Shown here piece after piece: positions 54,578-64,000 of a DNA stretch of 64,000 nt. Below the pieces are notes generated by a model. That model saw nothing but the letters and a program-made list of their open reading frames with translations. It made no database searches and was not told the DNA's origin. Numbering within the stretch: position 1 is the first letter of the stretch; every line of letters begins with the position of its first letter. The DNA comes from JAXLQL01 sp046331625 (GTDB lineage: Bacteria > Acidobacteriota > Terriglobia > Bryobacterales > Bryobacteraceae), in the NCBI GenBank assembly GCA_046331625.1, contig JAXLQL010000029.1, forward strand, positions 28,898 through 92,897, read 5' to 3'. Position numbers and translations under genes: made by a program.

Positions 54578-55678
54578 ATGGACACAAAAGCGCCCGTCGA
54601 ACGCTTCAAGTGCCCCGGCTGCTCCGCCGACATGCAGTTCGATCCGCAAACCGGTGGCTTGAAGTGCGCCTACTGTGGCGCGACGCAGAAGGTTTCGCAT
54701 CCGGTGAATGCGGTGGTCGAAGAGCTCGACTATGAGCGCTATTCGCGAGCTTCCGATCCCGCGCTGCTGGGACAGATGTCGAGCAAGGCACTCGAAGTCA
54801 CGTGTTCGAGTTGCGGCAGCACCACGCAGTTCGAGCCGGGAGCGATGTCGGGCCAATGCCCTTTCTGCGCGGCAAGCATCGTGATGCAGCCGAAGACCGC
54901 GAATCCGCTCATCGCGCCGAATGCCGTGCTGGCCTTCAAGCTCCCCAAGCAACAGGCCACGGCGAGCGTGCAACAGTGGCTCTCCTCGCGGTGGTTCGCG
55001 CCTTCGGGCTTGAAGAGCGTGACGCGGCCGGAAGGGATTCAGGGCGTGTACGTCCCCTTCTGGACCTTCGATGCACAGACGAACACGCGCTATCGCGGCC
55101 AACGCGGCGACTACTACTACGAAGAAGAAATGTTCACTGCGTTCGAGAACGGGCAAGAAGTGCGCCGCTCTCGGCAGGTGCGCAAGACGCGGTGGAGCCC
55201 GTGTTCAGGGCGAGTGGAGAACGCGTTCGACGATGTGTTGATTCCAGCCACCAAGGCGATCGATCGAAAGCGCCTGCAGGAGCTCGACCCTTGGGATCTC
55301 GAGACGGTCACACCTTACGAGCCTGCGTACTTGGCTGGCTTCCAAGCGCAGCGCTACCAAGTGGAACTGCCGGAGGGCCTGGCCGAGGCGAAGGCGATCA
55401 TGAACGCCGAGATCGAGCACTCGGTCTGCCGCGATATCGGTGGCGACGAACAGAACGTCGAGTCGCTCGACTCCGCCTATCGCGACGTCACCTTCAAGCA
55501 CGTGCTGCTACCCGTCTGGATCGGCGCCTATCGTTTCCAGGGCAAAGTGTTTCAGGTGACCATCAACGCGCGGACCGGCGAGGTGCAAGGCGATCGGCCA
55601 TATAGCGCAGGAAAGATCGCGCTGCTGGTGATCGCGATTCTGGTGCTGATCCTGATTCTGGTCTCGCTGAGCAAGTAG
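54578..55678 (+). CDS. Zinc-ribbon membrane protein of unknown function
   Basis: 366 residues. Two zinc ribbons at the N-terminus: CPGCSADMQF with CAYCGATQ (residues 12-32), and CSSCGSTTQF with CPFCAAS (75-98). The middle is beta-rich with YVPFWTFDAQTNTRYRGQRG and a KTRWSPCSGRVENAFDDVL block; the C-terminus is one membrane helix (IALLVIAILVLILILVSL). Similar proteins in many bacteria are annotated only as zinc-ribbon or TFIIB-like, and their function is unknown. Its TAG ends 1 base before the folD stop on the other strand. Confidence 0.7.
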   Translation: MDTKAPVERFKCPGCSADMQFDPQTGGLKCAYCGATQKVSHPVNAVVEELDYERYSRASDPALLGQMSSKALEVTCSSCGSTTQFEPGAMSGQCPFCAASIVMQPKTANPLIAPNAVLAFKLPKQQATASVQQWLSSRWFAPSGLKSVTRPEGIQGVYVPFWTFDAQTNTRYRGQRGDYYYEEEMFTAFENGQEVRRSRQVRKTRWSPCSGRVENAFDDVLIPATKAIDRKRLQELDPWDLETVTPYEPAYLAGFQAQRYQVELPEGLAEAKAIMNAEIEHSVCRDIGGDEQNVESLDSAYRDVTFKHVLLPVWIGAYRFQGKVFQVTINARTGEVQGDRPYSAGKIALLVIAILVLILILVSLSK

Positions 55679-56590
55679 CTATTGCAGGCGCCGCTCGGCG
55701 AGCGCAACGGTGTTCGTCATCAGCATGGCGATGGTCAGCGGACCCACGCCACCCGGGACCGGCGTGTATGCAGCAGTGTGGTCCACTTCGAGCGGATGTA
55801 CGTCACCCACGAGAAGCTTGCCCTTCTGATCGAACTCGGCGAGCTTCGGCGATCCGGCGCCGAGCGCGGCTTCCGCTTTGGCGCGGTCCCCGAGATGGTT
55901 CATGCCGACGTCAATCACCACGGCGCCAGGTTTGAGAAAGCTGCCGCGGATGAACGCGGGCCGGCCGATCGCAGCCACTACGATGTCGCCTTGGCGGCAC
56001 TCGGCAGCGAGGTCCACGGTCTTCGAGTGGCACACGGTTACCGTGGCGTTTCCATGGAGCAGCATCAACGCCATCGGCTTGCCTACGATGTCACTGCGGC
56101 CCACCACCACGGCTTTCTTCCCGGCAGTGGCGATGCCGTATCGGCGCAGCATCTCCATGACGCCGGCTGGCGTGCATGCCCGCGGTCCTGGATTGCCGGC
56201 GACGAGATTGCCGACACTCACCGGGTGGAACCCATCCACGTCTTTTGCTGGATCGATTGCCAGCAGCACTCGATGCGAGTCCACTTGCGGGGGCAGCGGC
56301 ATCTGCACCAGGATTCCATCGACGTCGTCACGGCGGTTCAGTTCGCCGATCAGGGCGAGCAAATCTTCGGTCGAGATCGAAGCAGGCGGAGTCAGCTTCT
56401 CGCTGCGGATGCCGAGGTCCTCACAAGCCTTGACTTTGTTTCGAACATAAATGGCCGAAGCCGGGTCATCTCCCACGAGCACCACGACCAAGCCTGGCGC
56501 GCGGTGCTTCGCCGCCAGGGACTGGACGCGAGGCTTCAGTTCACCCAGGATCTCGTCCCGGATCTTCTTTCCATCTAGGATTTGAGGCAT
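55679..56590 (-). CDS. folD: Bifunctional methylenetetrahydrofolate dehydrogenase/cyclohydrolase
   Basis: 303 residues. Key motifs: GDDPASAIYVRNKVKACEDL (catalytic Tyr/Lys), GILVQMPLP, KDVDGFHPVSVGNL, VVVGRSDIVGKPMALML (NADP loop), VTVCHSKT, VIDVG, and at the end TPVPGGVGPLTIAMLMTNT. It interconverts 5,10-methylene- and 10-formyl-THF in one-carbon metabolism. The permease gene ends 3 bases upstream in transcription order, so the two may share a transcript. Confidence 0.96.
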   Translation of the reverse strand: MPQILDGKKIRDEILGELKPRVQSLAAKHRAPGLVVVLVGDDPASAIYVRNKVKACEDLGIRSEKLTPPASISTEDLLALIGELNRRDDVDGILVQMPLPPQVDSHRVLLAIDPAKDVDGFHPVSVGNLVAGNPGPRACTPAGVMEMLRRYGIATAGKKAVVVGRSDIVGKPMALMLLHGNATVTVCHSKTVDLAAECRQGDIVVAAIGRPAFIRGSFLKPGAVVIDVGMNHLGDRAKAEAALGAGSPKLAEFDQKGKLLVGDVHPLEVDHTAAYTPVPGGVGPLTIAMLMTNTVALAERRLQ

Positions 56591-56593
56591 CCG

Positions 56594-57967
56594 CTACTGA
56601 ACCGCTCCCTGCTTGCGAATGTAGAAATGATAGACCAGCGCCCCAACCAACACCGTGCCGATCGCGGTGGCAGTTACCTTGGGCTCGAGCGTCAACCCGA
56701 AAAGCGTCATCCACACGCCCACGATCATGAAGAAGCCCGGAATCACCGGGAACAGAAAGTTAACCACCGGGAGCTTTTGCCATCCCGGCCGCTTGCGGAA
56801 AATGAAGAGCGTGGAGACGGTGACGGTGGAGAAGAAGCTCAGCAGCGCGCTGATGTAGAGCACCAGATCTGGAAACGGCGTCAGCGTCATCAGCATCGCG
56901 GTCATGCCCTGCCACAACACGGCGTTGGTGGGCGTGCGGTAGGTGGGGCTGACATAGGCGGCGCCTTTGAAGAACGCGCCGTTCTTGGCCATGGCGTAGT
57001 AGACACGCGGTCCGATGGTGACCATCGCGTTGACTGACGACATGAGTCCCACGGCCATCAGCGCGGTGAAGATGCCGCTCACTGCGGGACCGAATAGATT
57101 CGAAGCCGTGATGGAGCCGATCGCCATTTGGTTCTTCAAGCCCTCGGGGGGCGTGGAGTAGAAGAACATCACATTGAGCGCGAAGTAGAGAACCGCGACG
57201 ATCGCGGTTCCGGCTGCGAGCGCCACCGGAAGCACTTTGGCCGGCTGATGGATCTCCTCGGCAACGTAGGTGGCCGCGTTCCAGCCGCTGTAGGCCAAGT
57301 AGACCCAAAACAAACTGATGGCGAATTGTGCAGAAAGGGGTGTATCCGTGGTGCGTACGGCGCTTTGGCTCAGATGGCCCCAGTCACCGGTGCCGACCAG
57401 CAGCCCGAGCAGTATGAGTCCTACGATCACGGCGACTTTTGTGCTCGTCAGCACGTTCTGGATTGCGGCGACGGGTTTGAGTCCGAACAGGTTCAGCAGC
57501 GTGAAGACCAGCACGAGGCCTGACGCGCACAACTGCGCGCCTCCGAATTTGAAGGGGCCCAGGAAGACCTGCGAGTTCGATCCCTTGAGCGCGGGCCAGA
57601 AGTAACTCAGGTATTCGGAAAAGACGAGCGCGCTGGCGGCGATCGGCCCAGAGAAGCCGGCGAAGAACGAAACCCAGCCTGTCATGAATCCCCACGTGGG
57701 TCCGTAAGCGCGAGTGAGGTAGACGTACTCGCCGCCGGAGCTGGGGAAGTTCACGCCGAGTTCGGAGTAGCAAAACGCTCCGGCAAGCGCGCACAATGCA
57801 CCCACCACGTAGATTCCGAGCACGAGATGCACCGACCCCAACTGGCCCACCAGAAATCCGGTGCCGCCGAAGATCAGCGTGCCGATCATGTTCGACACCA
57901 CCAGCGCCGTCGCGCTGACGAGGCCCAACTGCCGAACCAGCGAGACCGAATTTTCCTGGGAATTCAC
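56594..57967 (-). CDS. APC-family amino acid permease
   Basis: 457 residues with 12 predicted helices. Family marks: ATALVVSNMIGTLIFGG (unwound helix 1 with G-x-I-F), GALCALAGAFCYSELGVNFP, GGEYVYLTRAYGP and GWVSFFAGFSGPIAA. It imports amino acids or similar amines by proton or exchange coupling; substrate not visible. From GTG 57967 with TACAAT 8 bases before, possibly leaderless. It is 3 bases from folD, so they are probably co-transcribed. Confidence 0.87.
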   Translation of the reverse strand: MNSQENSVSLVRQLGLVSATALVVSNMIGTLIFGGTGFLVGQLGSVHLVLGIYVVGALCALAGAFCYSELGVNFPSSGGEYVYLTRAYGPTWGFMTGWVSFFAGFSGPIAASALVFSEYLSYFWPALKGSNSQVFLGPFKFGGAQLCASGLVLVFTLLNLFGLKPVAAIQNVLTSTKVAVIVGLILLGLLVGTGDWGHLSQSAVRTTDTPLSAQFAISLFWVYLAYSGWNAATYVAEEIHQPAKVLPVALAAGTAIVAVLYFALNVMFFYSTPPEGLKNQMAIGSITASNLFGPAVSGIFTALMAVGLMSSVNAMVTIGPRVYYAMAKNGAFFKGAAYVSPTYRTPTNAVLWQGMTAMLMTLTPFPDLVLYISALLSFFSTVTVSTLFIFRKRPGWQKLPVVNFLFPVIPGFFMIVGVWMTLFGLTLEPKVTATAIGTVLVGALVYHFYIRKQGAVQ

Positions 57968-57975
57968 TTCTGGCC

Positions 57976-57981
57976 ATTGTA
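57976..57981 (-). promoter_or_regulatory. Candidate leaderless -10 box for the amino acid permease
   Basis: On the minus strand TACAAT, 8 nt, then the GTG at 57967. Confidence 0.5.
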
Positions 57982-58010
57982 GCCAACCGCTCGTTGGCGC
58001 CGCCCGGTGG

Positions 58011-58128
58011 TAAACTGGTGAAGCCCCGATGCGAAGGGGACCAAGAAGTCACAGCTATAGGATCGAATTCGATCGACACGGCGAGGGGGCTCCCAGTGGG
58101 CCCCCTCTCCTGTTTTTCGGGAACGCTC
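58011..58128 (+). ncRNA. Attenuator-like leader upstream of the BNR gene
   Basis: A possible -10 (TAAACT, 58011-58016) is followed by hairpin 1, CCCC (58024-58027) with GGGG (58036-58039), then the palindrome GATCGAATTCGATC (58061-58074). An intrinsic terminator (58083-58117) ends 12 bases before the ATG. The 5' AGCCCC could instead pair with GGGGCT of the terminator stem (58086-58091), giving two exclusive states. This is the arrangement of a riboswitch or attenuator; no known class was recognised. Confidence 0.35.
58083..58117 (+). terminator. Intrinsic terminator in the leader
   Basis: GAGGGGGC (58083-58090), loop, GCCCCCTC (58100-58107), then TCCTGTTTTT. It lies just before the start codon of the BNR gene, which is unusual for a simple terminator. 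Confidence 0.7.
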
Positions 58129-61100
58129 ATGAAACTCCACTACGCTCTTCTGGCCTGCGGAATGGTTGCCGCGCAAACCGTGCCGGATTTCTCGTCTCTG
58201 ACGTTTCGCTCGCTGGGTCCGGCTGTGTCGTCCGGTCGCGTGACATCGTTCGCGGTCAACCCGAGCAACCCGGCTCACTACTTCGTTGGCGTGGGCTCCG
58301 GAGGCGTGTGGAAGACGACCAACGCTGGAACTACCTACACGCCTGTGTTCGATGGCCAGGGATCCTACTCGATCGGGACCGTTGCGCTCGATCCACGGAA
58401 TCCGAGCACGGTATGGGTGGGGTCCGGCGAGAACAATAGCCAACGGAGCGTGTCGTGGGGCGACGGTGTCTACCGGTCAGACGATGGCGGCAAGACGTGG
58501 CGCAATCTGGGGCTCAAGAGTTCCGAGCACATCAGCCGGATCGCGATCGATCCTCGCGATAGCAACGTGGTGTACGTGGCAGCGCAGGGGCCGCTGTGGT
58601 CCGCTGGCGGCGAACGCGGGCTCTACAAGACTACCGATGGCGGCAAAACATTTTCGCGGATTCTCGAGACCAGTGAGAACACCGGCGTGACCGATGTCGC
58701 GCTCGATCCGGTGAATCCAGACGTGCTGCTGGCTGCTTCGTGGCAGAGGCGCCGCCATGTGTGGACTCTGATTAACGGCGGTCCGGAATCGGCGATCCAC
58801 AAGTCGACTGATGCCGGCAAGACATGGCGCAAGGTGAGCTCCGGTTTGCCGGGCGAGGAACTGGGGCGCATCGGGTTCGTGTACTCTCCGGCAAAGCTGG
58901 GTCTCGTGTACGCGAAGGTGGAAGCGGCCAACAAAGCCGGCGGAGTTTTCCGCTCGCTCGATGGCGGCGAGTCATGGGAGAAGCGAAACGGCTTCGACGA
59001 ACTCGGGCTCTACTACGGGCAGATCATTGCCGATCCGAAGAATCCCGAGCGCATCTTTGTTCCCGCGACGTTCATGCAGGTTTCCTACGACGGCGGCAAG
59101 ACGCTGCGTGCGCTGGGCGATCGCGCCAAGCACGTGGACTCGCACACTCTTTGGGTCGATCCGGCCAACACAGATCACATGCTCATCGGATGCGACGGCG
59201 GCATCTACGAGAGTTGGGACAGCGCCGAGACGTGGCAGTTCAAAGCGAATCTTCCGGTAGCGCAGTTCTACGATGTGACGGTCGACAACGCTGCGCCTTT
59301 CTATAACGTCTGCGGCGGCACGCAAGACAATGCCACGTTGTGCGGGCCTTCGCGCACGCGGAACGCACACGGCATCGCCAATTCCGATTGGTTCGTGACC
59401 GTGTTCGGCGATGGGTTTCAGTCGCGCGTGGATCCGGACGATCCGAACACGATCTACAGTGAGTCGCAGTACGGCGGCCTCGTGCGATATGACAAGCGCA
59501 CGGGCGAGCGCATCGGGATCCAGCCGGCTGAAGGCAAGGGCGAGCCTCCGTTGCGATGGAATTGGGATTCGCCGCTGATTCTGAGTCCGCATTCTTCGAG
59601 GCGGCTGTACTTCGGAGCGAACAAGGTGTTCCGGTCCGATGATCGCGGCGATTCGTGGCGGGCGATTTCGCCAGATGTGACGCGCGCGCTCGATCGCGAC
59701 AAGCTGCCGGTGATGGGGCGCGTTTGGGGCCCCGATGCGGTGGCGAAGAACAACTCGTCGTCGTTCTATTCGAACCTTACGGCGCTGGCGGAGTCTCCGA
59801 AGCAGGAAGGGCTTCTGTACTCGGGCAGTGATGACGGGTTGATTCACGTGACCGAAAACGCGGGCGGGGCGTGGCGGAAGGTGGAAACATTTCCGGACGT
59901 TCCTGATCGCACCTACGTATCGCGGCTCGTGGCGTCGCAACACGATGCCGCCGTGGTCTATGCGGCTTTCGACAATCACAAGAATGGCGACTACAAGCCT
60001 TATTTGTTGCGAAGCGCCGATCGTGGCGCCACTTGGAACTCGATTGTTGGCGATCTCCCCAAAGGTCCCGTGCTTGCGATCGCGGAAGATCACGTGAATC
60101 GTGACTTGTTGTTCGCTGGAACCGAGTATGGACTCTTCGTTACGCTCGACGGCGGCAAGAAGTGGCACGCGCTGAAGGGCGGCATGCCGATGATCTCCGT
60201 GCGCGACTTGGCGATCCAGAAGCGCGAGAACGATCTGGTGGCGGCTACGTTCGGACGGGGATTCTATGTGCTCGATGACTACTCGCCTCTGCGTGCGCTT
60301 ACGCCTGACGCTCTCGAGAAGGAAGCGCTCTTGTTTCCGGTGCGGAATGCACTCGAGTACGTGGAGGCTCGTCCGTACGGCAATCGCGGGAAGCCCTGGC
60401 AAGGCGAGAGTTTCTACACGGCGCCCAATCCTCCGTTCGGCGCCACCTTCACGTACTGGCTGAAGGACGGCTACAAGACCGCGAAGCAGCGCAGGCAGGA
60501 TGCGCAGAAAGAAGCGGACAAGAAGAAGGAAAGCGCGCCGTATCCGAGCATCGCCGAGTTGTCGCGCGAAGCCGAAGAAGAAGCGCCGTCGATGATCTTG
60601 ACCGTGACCGATGCCGCGGGGAAAACGGTGCGAAGGCTCAATGGTCCGGTGGGCAAAGGATTCCAGCGCGTGACCTGGGACCTGCGCTATCCCGCTCCGG
60701 GTGAAGACGCGGCGGGCGGATTTGTTCCGCCTGGGCGATACACGGTCGCGATCGCCAAACGCGTGAATGGCGTGACCGCAGCCTTGGCCGAGCCGCAGAG
60801 CTTCGAGGTTCGTGCAGAGTCTTCGACGCTGCCACAGTTGATCGAATTCCAGAAGAGGCTCAGCCGAATCGACGATGCCGTTGACGGGGCGATCGCTCTG
60901 GCCGGCGACACCGAGAAAAAGCTCGACGCGATTCGGCGCGCGCTCCAATCATCGGTGGCGCCACCGAAGCTTCTGGATGACACGGCGGCGCTCTCGGCTC
61001 GCGTGCGAGCGATTCTGCGGACGCTGCGCGGGGACTTGGTGCTGCGCGGGCGGCAAGAGGCGCAACCGCCATCGATCGCGGATCGGGTAGGGCAGGTGAT

Positions 61101-61293
61101 CGCGGAGTTGCGGAACACGACATCGGCGCCCACGCGTACGCATCAGGCGAACGTGCAGGCTGCGGAAGCGGAATTCGCTGGTGAACTCGCGAAGCTGAAG
61201 ACCCTGGTGGAAACGGACCTCAAGAAACTCGAGCGCGACCTCGACGCCAACGGTGTCCCCTACACTCCGGGACGAATCCCTGCGCTGCGCTAG
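58129..61293 (+). CDS. Secreted VPS10/BNR-type beta-propeller protein
   Basis: 1054 residues from ATG 58129, with a signal peptide to about VAAQT. The N-terminal 700 residues consist of BNR/Asp-box blades (SDDGGKTWR, TTDGGKTFSRI, STDAGKTWRK, SWDSAETWQF, SDDRGDSWRA, SADRGATWNS, DGGKKWHALKGG), a VPS10-like ten-bladed propeller. The C-terminal 300 residues contain a beta domain (TVTDAAGKTVRRLNG, RVTWDLRYP) and a helical tail. Such proteins are often misnamed glycosyl hydrolases; no glycosidase residues are visible here. Common in Acidobacteria; function unknown. Confidence 0.82.
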   Translation: MKLHYALLACGMVAAQTVPDFSSLTFRSLGPAVSSGRVTSFAVNPSNPAHYFVGVGSGGVWKTTNAGTTYTPVFDGQGSYSIGTVALDPRNPSTVWVGSGENNSQRSVSWGDGVYRSDDGGKTWRNLGLKSSEHISRIAIDPRDSNVVYVAAQGPLWSAGGERGLYKTTDGGKTFSRILETSENTGVTDVALDPVNPDVLLAASWQRRRHVWTLINGGPESAIHKSTDAGKTWRKVSSGLPGEELGRIGFVYSPAKLGLVYAKVEAANKAGGVFRSLDGGESWEKRNGFDELGLYYGQIIADPKNPERIFVPATFMQVSYDGGKTLRALGDRAKHVDSHTLWVDPANTDHMLIGCDGGIYESWDSAETWQFKANLPVAQFYDVTVDNAAPFYNVCGGTQDNATLCGPSRTRNAHGIANSDWFVTVFGDGFQSRVDPDDPNTIYSESQYGGLVRYDKRTGERIGIQPAEGKGEPPLRWNWDSPLILSPHSSRRLYFGANKVFRSDDRGDSWRAISPDVTRALDRDKLPVMGRVWGPDAVAKNNSSSFYSNLTALAESPKQEGLLYSGSDDGLIHVTENAGGAWRKVETFPDVPDRTYVSRLVASQHDAAVVYAAFDNHKNGDYKPYLLRSADRGATWNSIVGDLPKGPVLAIAEDHVNRDLLFAGTEYGLFVTLDGGKKWHALKGGMPMISVRDLAIQKRENDLVAATFGRGFYVLDDYSPLRALTPDALEKEALLFPVRNALEYVEARPYGNRGKPWQGESFYTAPNPPFGATFTYWLKDGYKTAKQRRQDAQKEADKKKESAPYPSIAELSREAEEEAPSMILTVTDAAGKTVRRLNGPVGKGFQRVTWDLRYPAPGEDAAGGFVPPGRYTVAIAKRVNGVTAALAEPQSFEVRAESSTLPQLIEFQKRLSRIDDAVDGAIALAGDTEKKLDAIRRALQSSVAPPKLLDDTAALSARVRAILRTLRGDLVLRGRQEAQPPSIADRVGQVIAELRNTTSAPTRTHQANVQAAEAEFAGELAKLKTLVETDLKKLERDLDANGVPYTPGRIPALR

Positions 61294-61319
61294 CGGACGC
61301 GAGCTATATTGTTGGGACC

Positions 61320-62478
<1,159 letters not shown>

Positions 62479-62489
<11 letters not shown>

Positions 62490-63885
62490 TGTCGTGGACT
62501 ACGTTGCCGTGAATGTCCGTCAGGCGGAAATCGCGCCCGGCGTAGCGGAACGTGAGCTTGAGATGATCCATGCCGAGCAGATGCAGCATGGTGGCATGCA
62601 GATCGTGGAAGTGGACCCGCTTGTCGACCGCATAGTAGCCGTAGTCGTCAGTGGTGCCGTATGACAAGCCCGCTTTCACTCCGCCGCCCGCGAGCCACAC
62701 GGTGAACGCCTCGGGGTTGTGGTCACGGCCATCGGAGCCCTGTGCTGTAGGCGTTCTGCCGAACTCACCGGCCCACAGCACCAACGTGTCTTTGAGCAGG
62801 CCTCGGCCTTTCAGATCGGTGAGCAACGCCGCGATCGGTTGATCCACTTCGTGCGCGTTGCCAGAGTGGTCACGGCGGAGGTCGGCGTGCTGATCCCACT
62901 TGTAGGTGTGGCTGACCTGCACGAAGCGCACACCGCGTTCGCTCAGGCGGCGAGCCATGAGACACTGGCGGCCGAAGTCTTCGGTGACCGGATTGTCGAT
63001 GCCATACATCTTCCGCGTCGCCTCTGACTCGCCGGAAATGTCTTGTAGCTCCGGGGCCGAAGACTGCATGCGGAATGCCAGTTCGAAGGACTCGATGCGC
63101 CCTTCGAGCGCACGATCAGGACCCGTTGTTTCGAGTTGCTGGCGATTCAGTTGCTGCGTGTAGTCGATCTCCATGCGTTGAATGTCGTGTGGAGTTTCGT
63201 GATTGGCGATGAACGGAATCTTGGCATCGCGCGCGGGCACTCCCACCGAGCCGATCGGCGTGCCGGCGTAAGGTGCGGGCAGGAAAGCGGAGCTGAAGTT
63301 GTTCGCTCCACCATGGCTTTGCGTGGGGCAGATTGTCACGTAACCGGGCATGCTTTGGTTCTCAGAGCCGAGTCCGTAGGTGACCCAGGAGCCCATGCTC
63401 GGGCGCACGAACGTATCGCTGCCCGTGTGCAGTTCCAGCAGCGCGCCGCCGTGCCGCGAGTTCGAACCCCACATCGACTTGATGAAGCACATGTCGTCGA
63501 CATGTTTGGCAACGTTCGGAAACAGATCGCTGACCCAGGCCCCGCTTTGTCCGTACTGCTTGAATTCCCACGGCGACTGCAGCAAGTTGAACGTCTCGGC
63601 CGAGACCACCTTGCGCTTGGCGAACGGAAGGGGCTTGCCGTGATCGCGCTTGAGCAGGGGCTTGTAGTCAAATGTGTCCACCTGCGACGGGCCGCCATGC
63701 ATGAACAGGAAGATCACGCGTTTGGCGCGGGCAGGGAAGTGCGGATCGCGAGGCGCGAGCGGGTTGGCGCCTTTTGCGCCGAGCAGGCCCGACAGAGCCA
63801 GATTGCCGAAACCTGCGCTGGCGAACTTCAGCAGTTCGCGGCGAGGCAGCACGCGGTTGAGATGAGTGTTCCAGTGGCGATTCAT
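62479..63885 (-). CDS. DUF1501 protein, Tat-exported
   Basis: 468 residues. A Tat signal (LPRRELLKFASAGFGNLAL) precedes the DUF1501 fold: RVIFLFMHGGPSQVDTFDYK, MWGSNSRHGGALLELHTG, WVTYGLGSENQSMPGYVTI, and VLWAGEFGRTPTAQG near the end. DUF1501 belongs to the alkaline-phosphatase-like superfamily; function unproven. In Planctomycetes and Solibacteres it follows a DUF1549/DUF1553 cytochrome-type gene, as here with 10 bases between. It converges on the dipeptidase with an 11-base overlap. Confidence 0.88.
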
Positions 63886-63895
63886 GTTGCGGCCC

Positions 63896-64000
63896 TCAGT
63901 TCAAATAGATGAATTCGTTCGATGCGATCAACGCCTTGCAGAAACTCTGCCACGTGAGCGCTTGCTTGTCTTTGGCATCGGCGGGGAGCGCCTTTTCGAT
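63896..64000 (-). CDS. DUF1553-type protein, C-terminal end (partial)
   Basis: 34 codons to the window edge, stop TGA at 63896-63898. The tail W-Q-S-F-C-K-A-L-I-A-S-N-E-F-I-Y-L-N is the usual end of DUF1553 (PSD1) proteins of Planctomycetes and Solibacteres, which often carry an N-terminal planctomycete cytochrome C domain. The start lies beyond the window. It precedes the DUF1501 gene by 10 bases and forms with it a standard two-gene unit. Confidence 0.8.
   Translation of the reverse strand: MEKALPADAKDKQALTWQSFCKALIASNEFIYLN

Overview
This is a GC-rich chromosomal window that looks acidobacterial, most likely class Solibacteres/Bryobacterales. Four things point there. The protein at 23635-25680 ends in the domain first named from Solibacter (TIGR03437 type). 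A DUF1501 protein is followed by the end of a DUF1553-type protein. There are two FG-GAP proteins and a beta-propeller protein of the VPS10/BNR type, and a small protein with the KSTGPR N-terminal motif. A full rRNA operon is present, so its 16S (41420-42918) would settle the taxonomy.

Layout. 1-900: tail of a NitT/TauT-type ABC importer. 847-5108 (minus): two GspG-like genes (one frameshifted), a large FG-GAP protein and an outer-membrane barrel protein. 5214-13879: housekeeping and accessory genes, including a tightly overlapping macro-domain / unknown / Tat-sulfatase operon, a HAD phosphatase coupled to an unusual methyltransferase, an Rpn-like nuclease, murB and a DUF2461 gene. 13975-15088: a membrane coiled-coil gene behind a very good sigma-54 promoter and ending in a strong terminator. 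15131-16191: a small toxin-antitoxin-like island, with two DUF433 genes flanking an unassigned possible ADP-ribosyltransferase-fold protein. 16236-19324: an octaheme HAO-like cytochrome and a tannase-family esterase. 19158-21742: a decaying tandem array made from a retropepsin-like gene and an RHH-DUF5678 gene. 21932-25680: KSTGPR protein, NapH-like membrane ferredoxin, secreted beta-helix protein.

25913-32063 is one operon of overlapping genes: coaE, an HtrA protease, two MacB-type permeases, a membrane-fusion protein and the ATPase. 32127-40887 holds single genes and pairs (PEGA, Gfo/Idh with rhomboid, DinB with VOC, FG-GAP, alkyltransferase-like with DUF2007, phosphoesterase, NfrB-like glycosyltransferase). 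40888-46740 is the rRNA operon: leader, 16S, tRNA-Ala, tRNA-Ile, 23S, 5S, terminator. 46813-64000 holds a class A penicillin-binding protein, two TPR proteins, glpK, an alpha/beta hydrolase, a zinc-ribbon protein, folD, an amino-acid permease, the BNR protein behind an attenuator-like leader, a membrane dipeptidase and the DUF1501/DUF1553 pair.

Three themes cross the window. (1) At least nine genes without a usable Shine-Dalgarno have a TANNNT-like -10 box 6-8 nt before the start codon, which suggests leaderless mRNAs. (2) A double-hairpin intergenic repeat recurs about six times. (3) Small deletions have broken copies of duplicated genes (the second GspG, the second retropepsin, the tannase fragment). 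No prophage, IS element or CRISPR array was seen. All identifications were made by reading the sequence; no database search was run.
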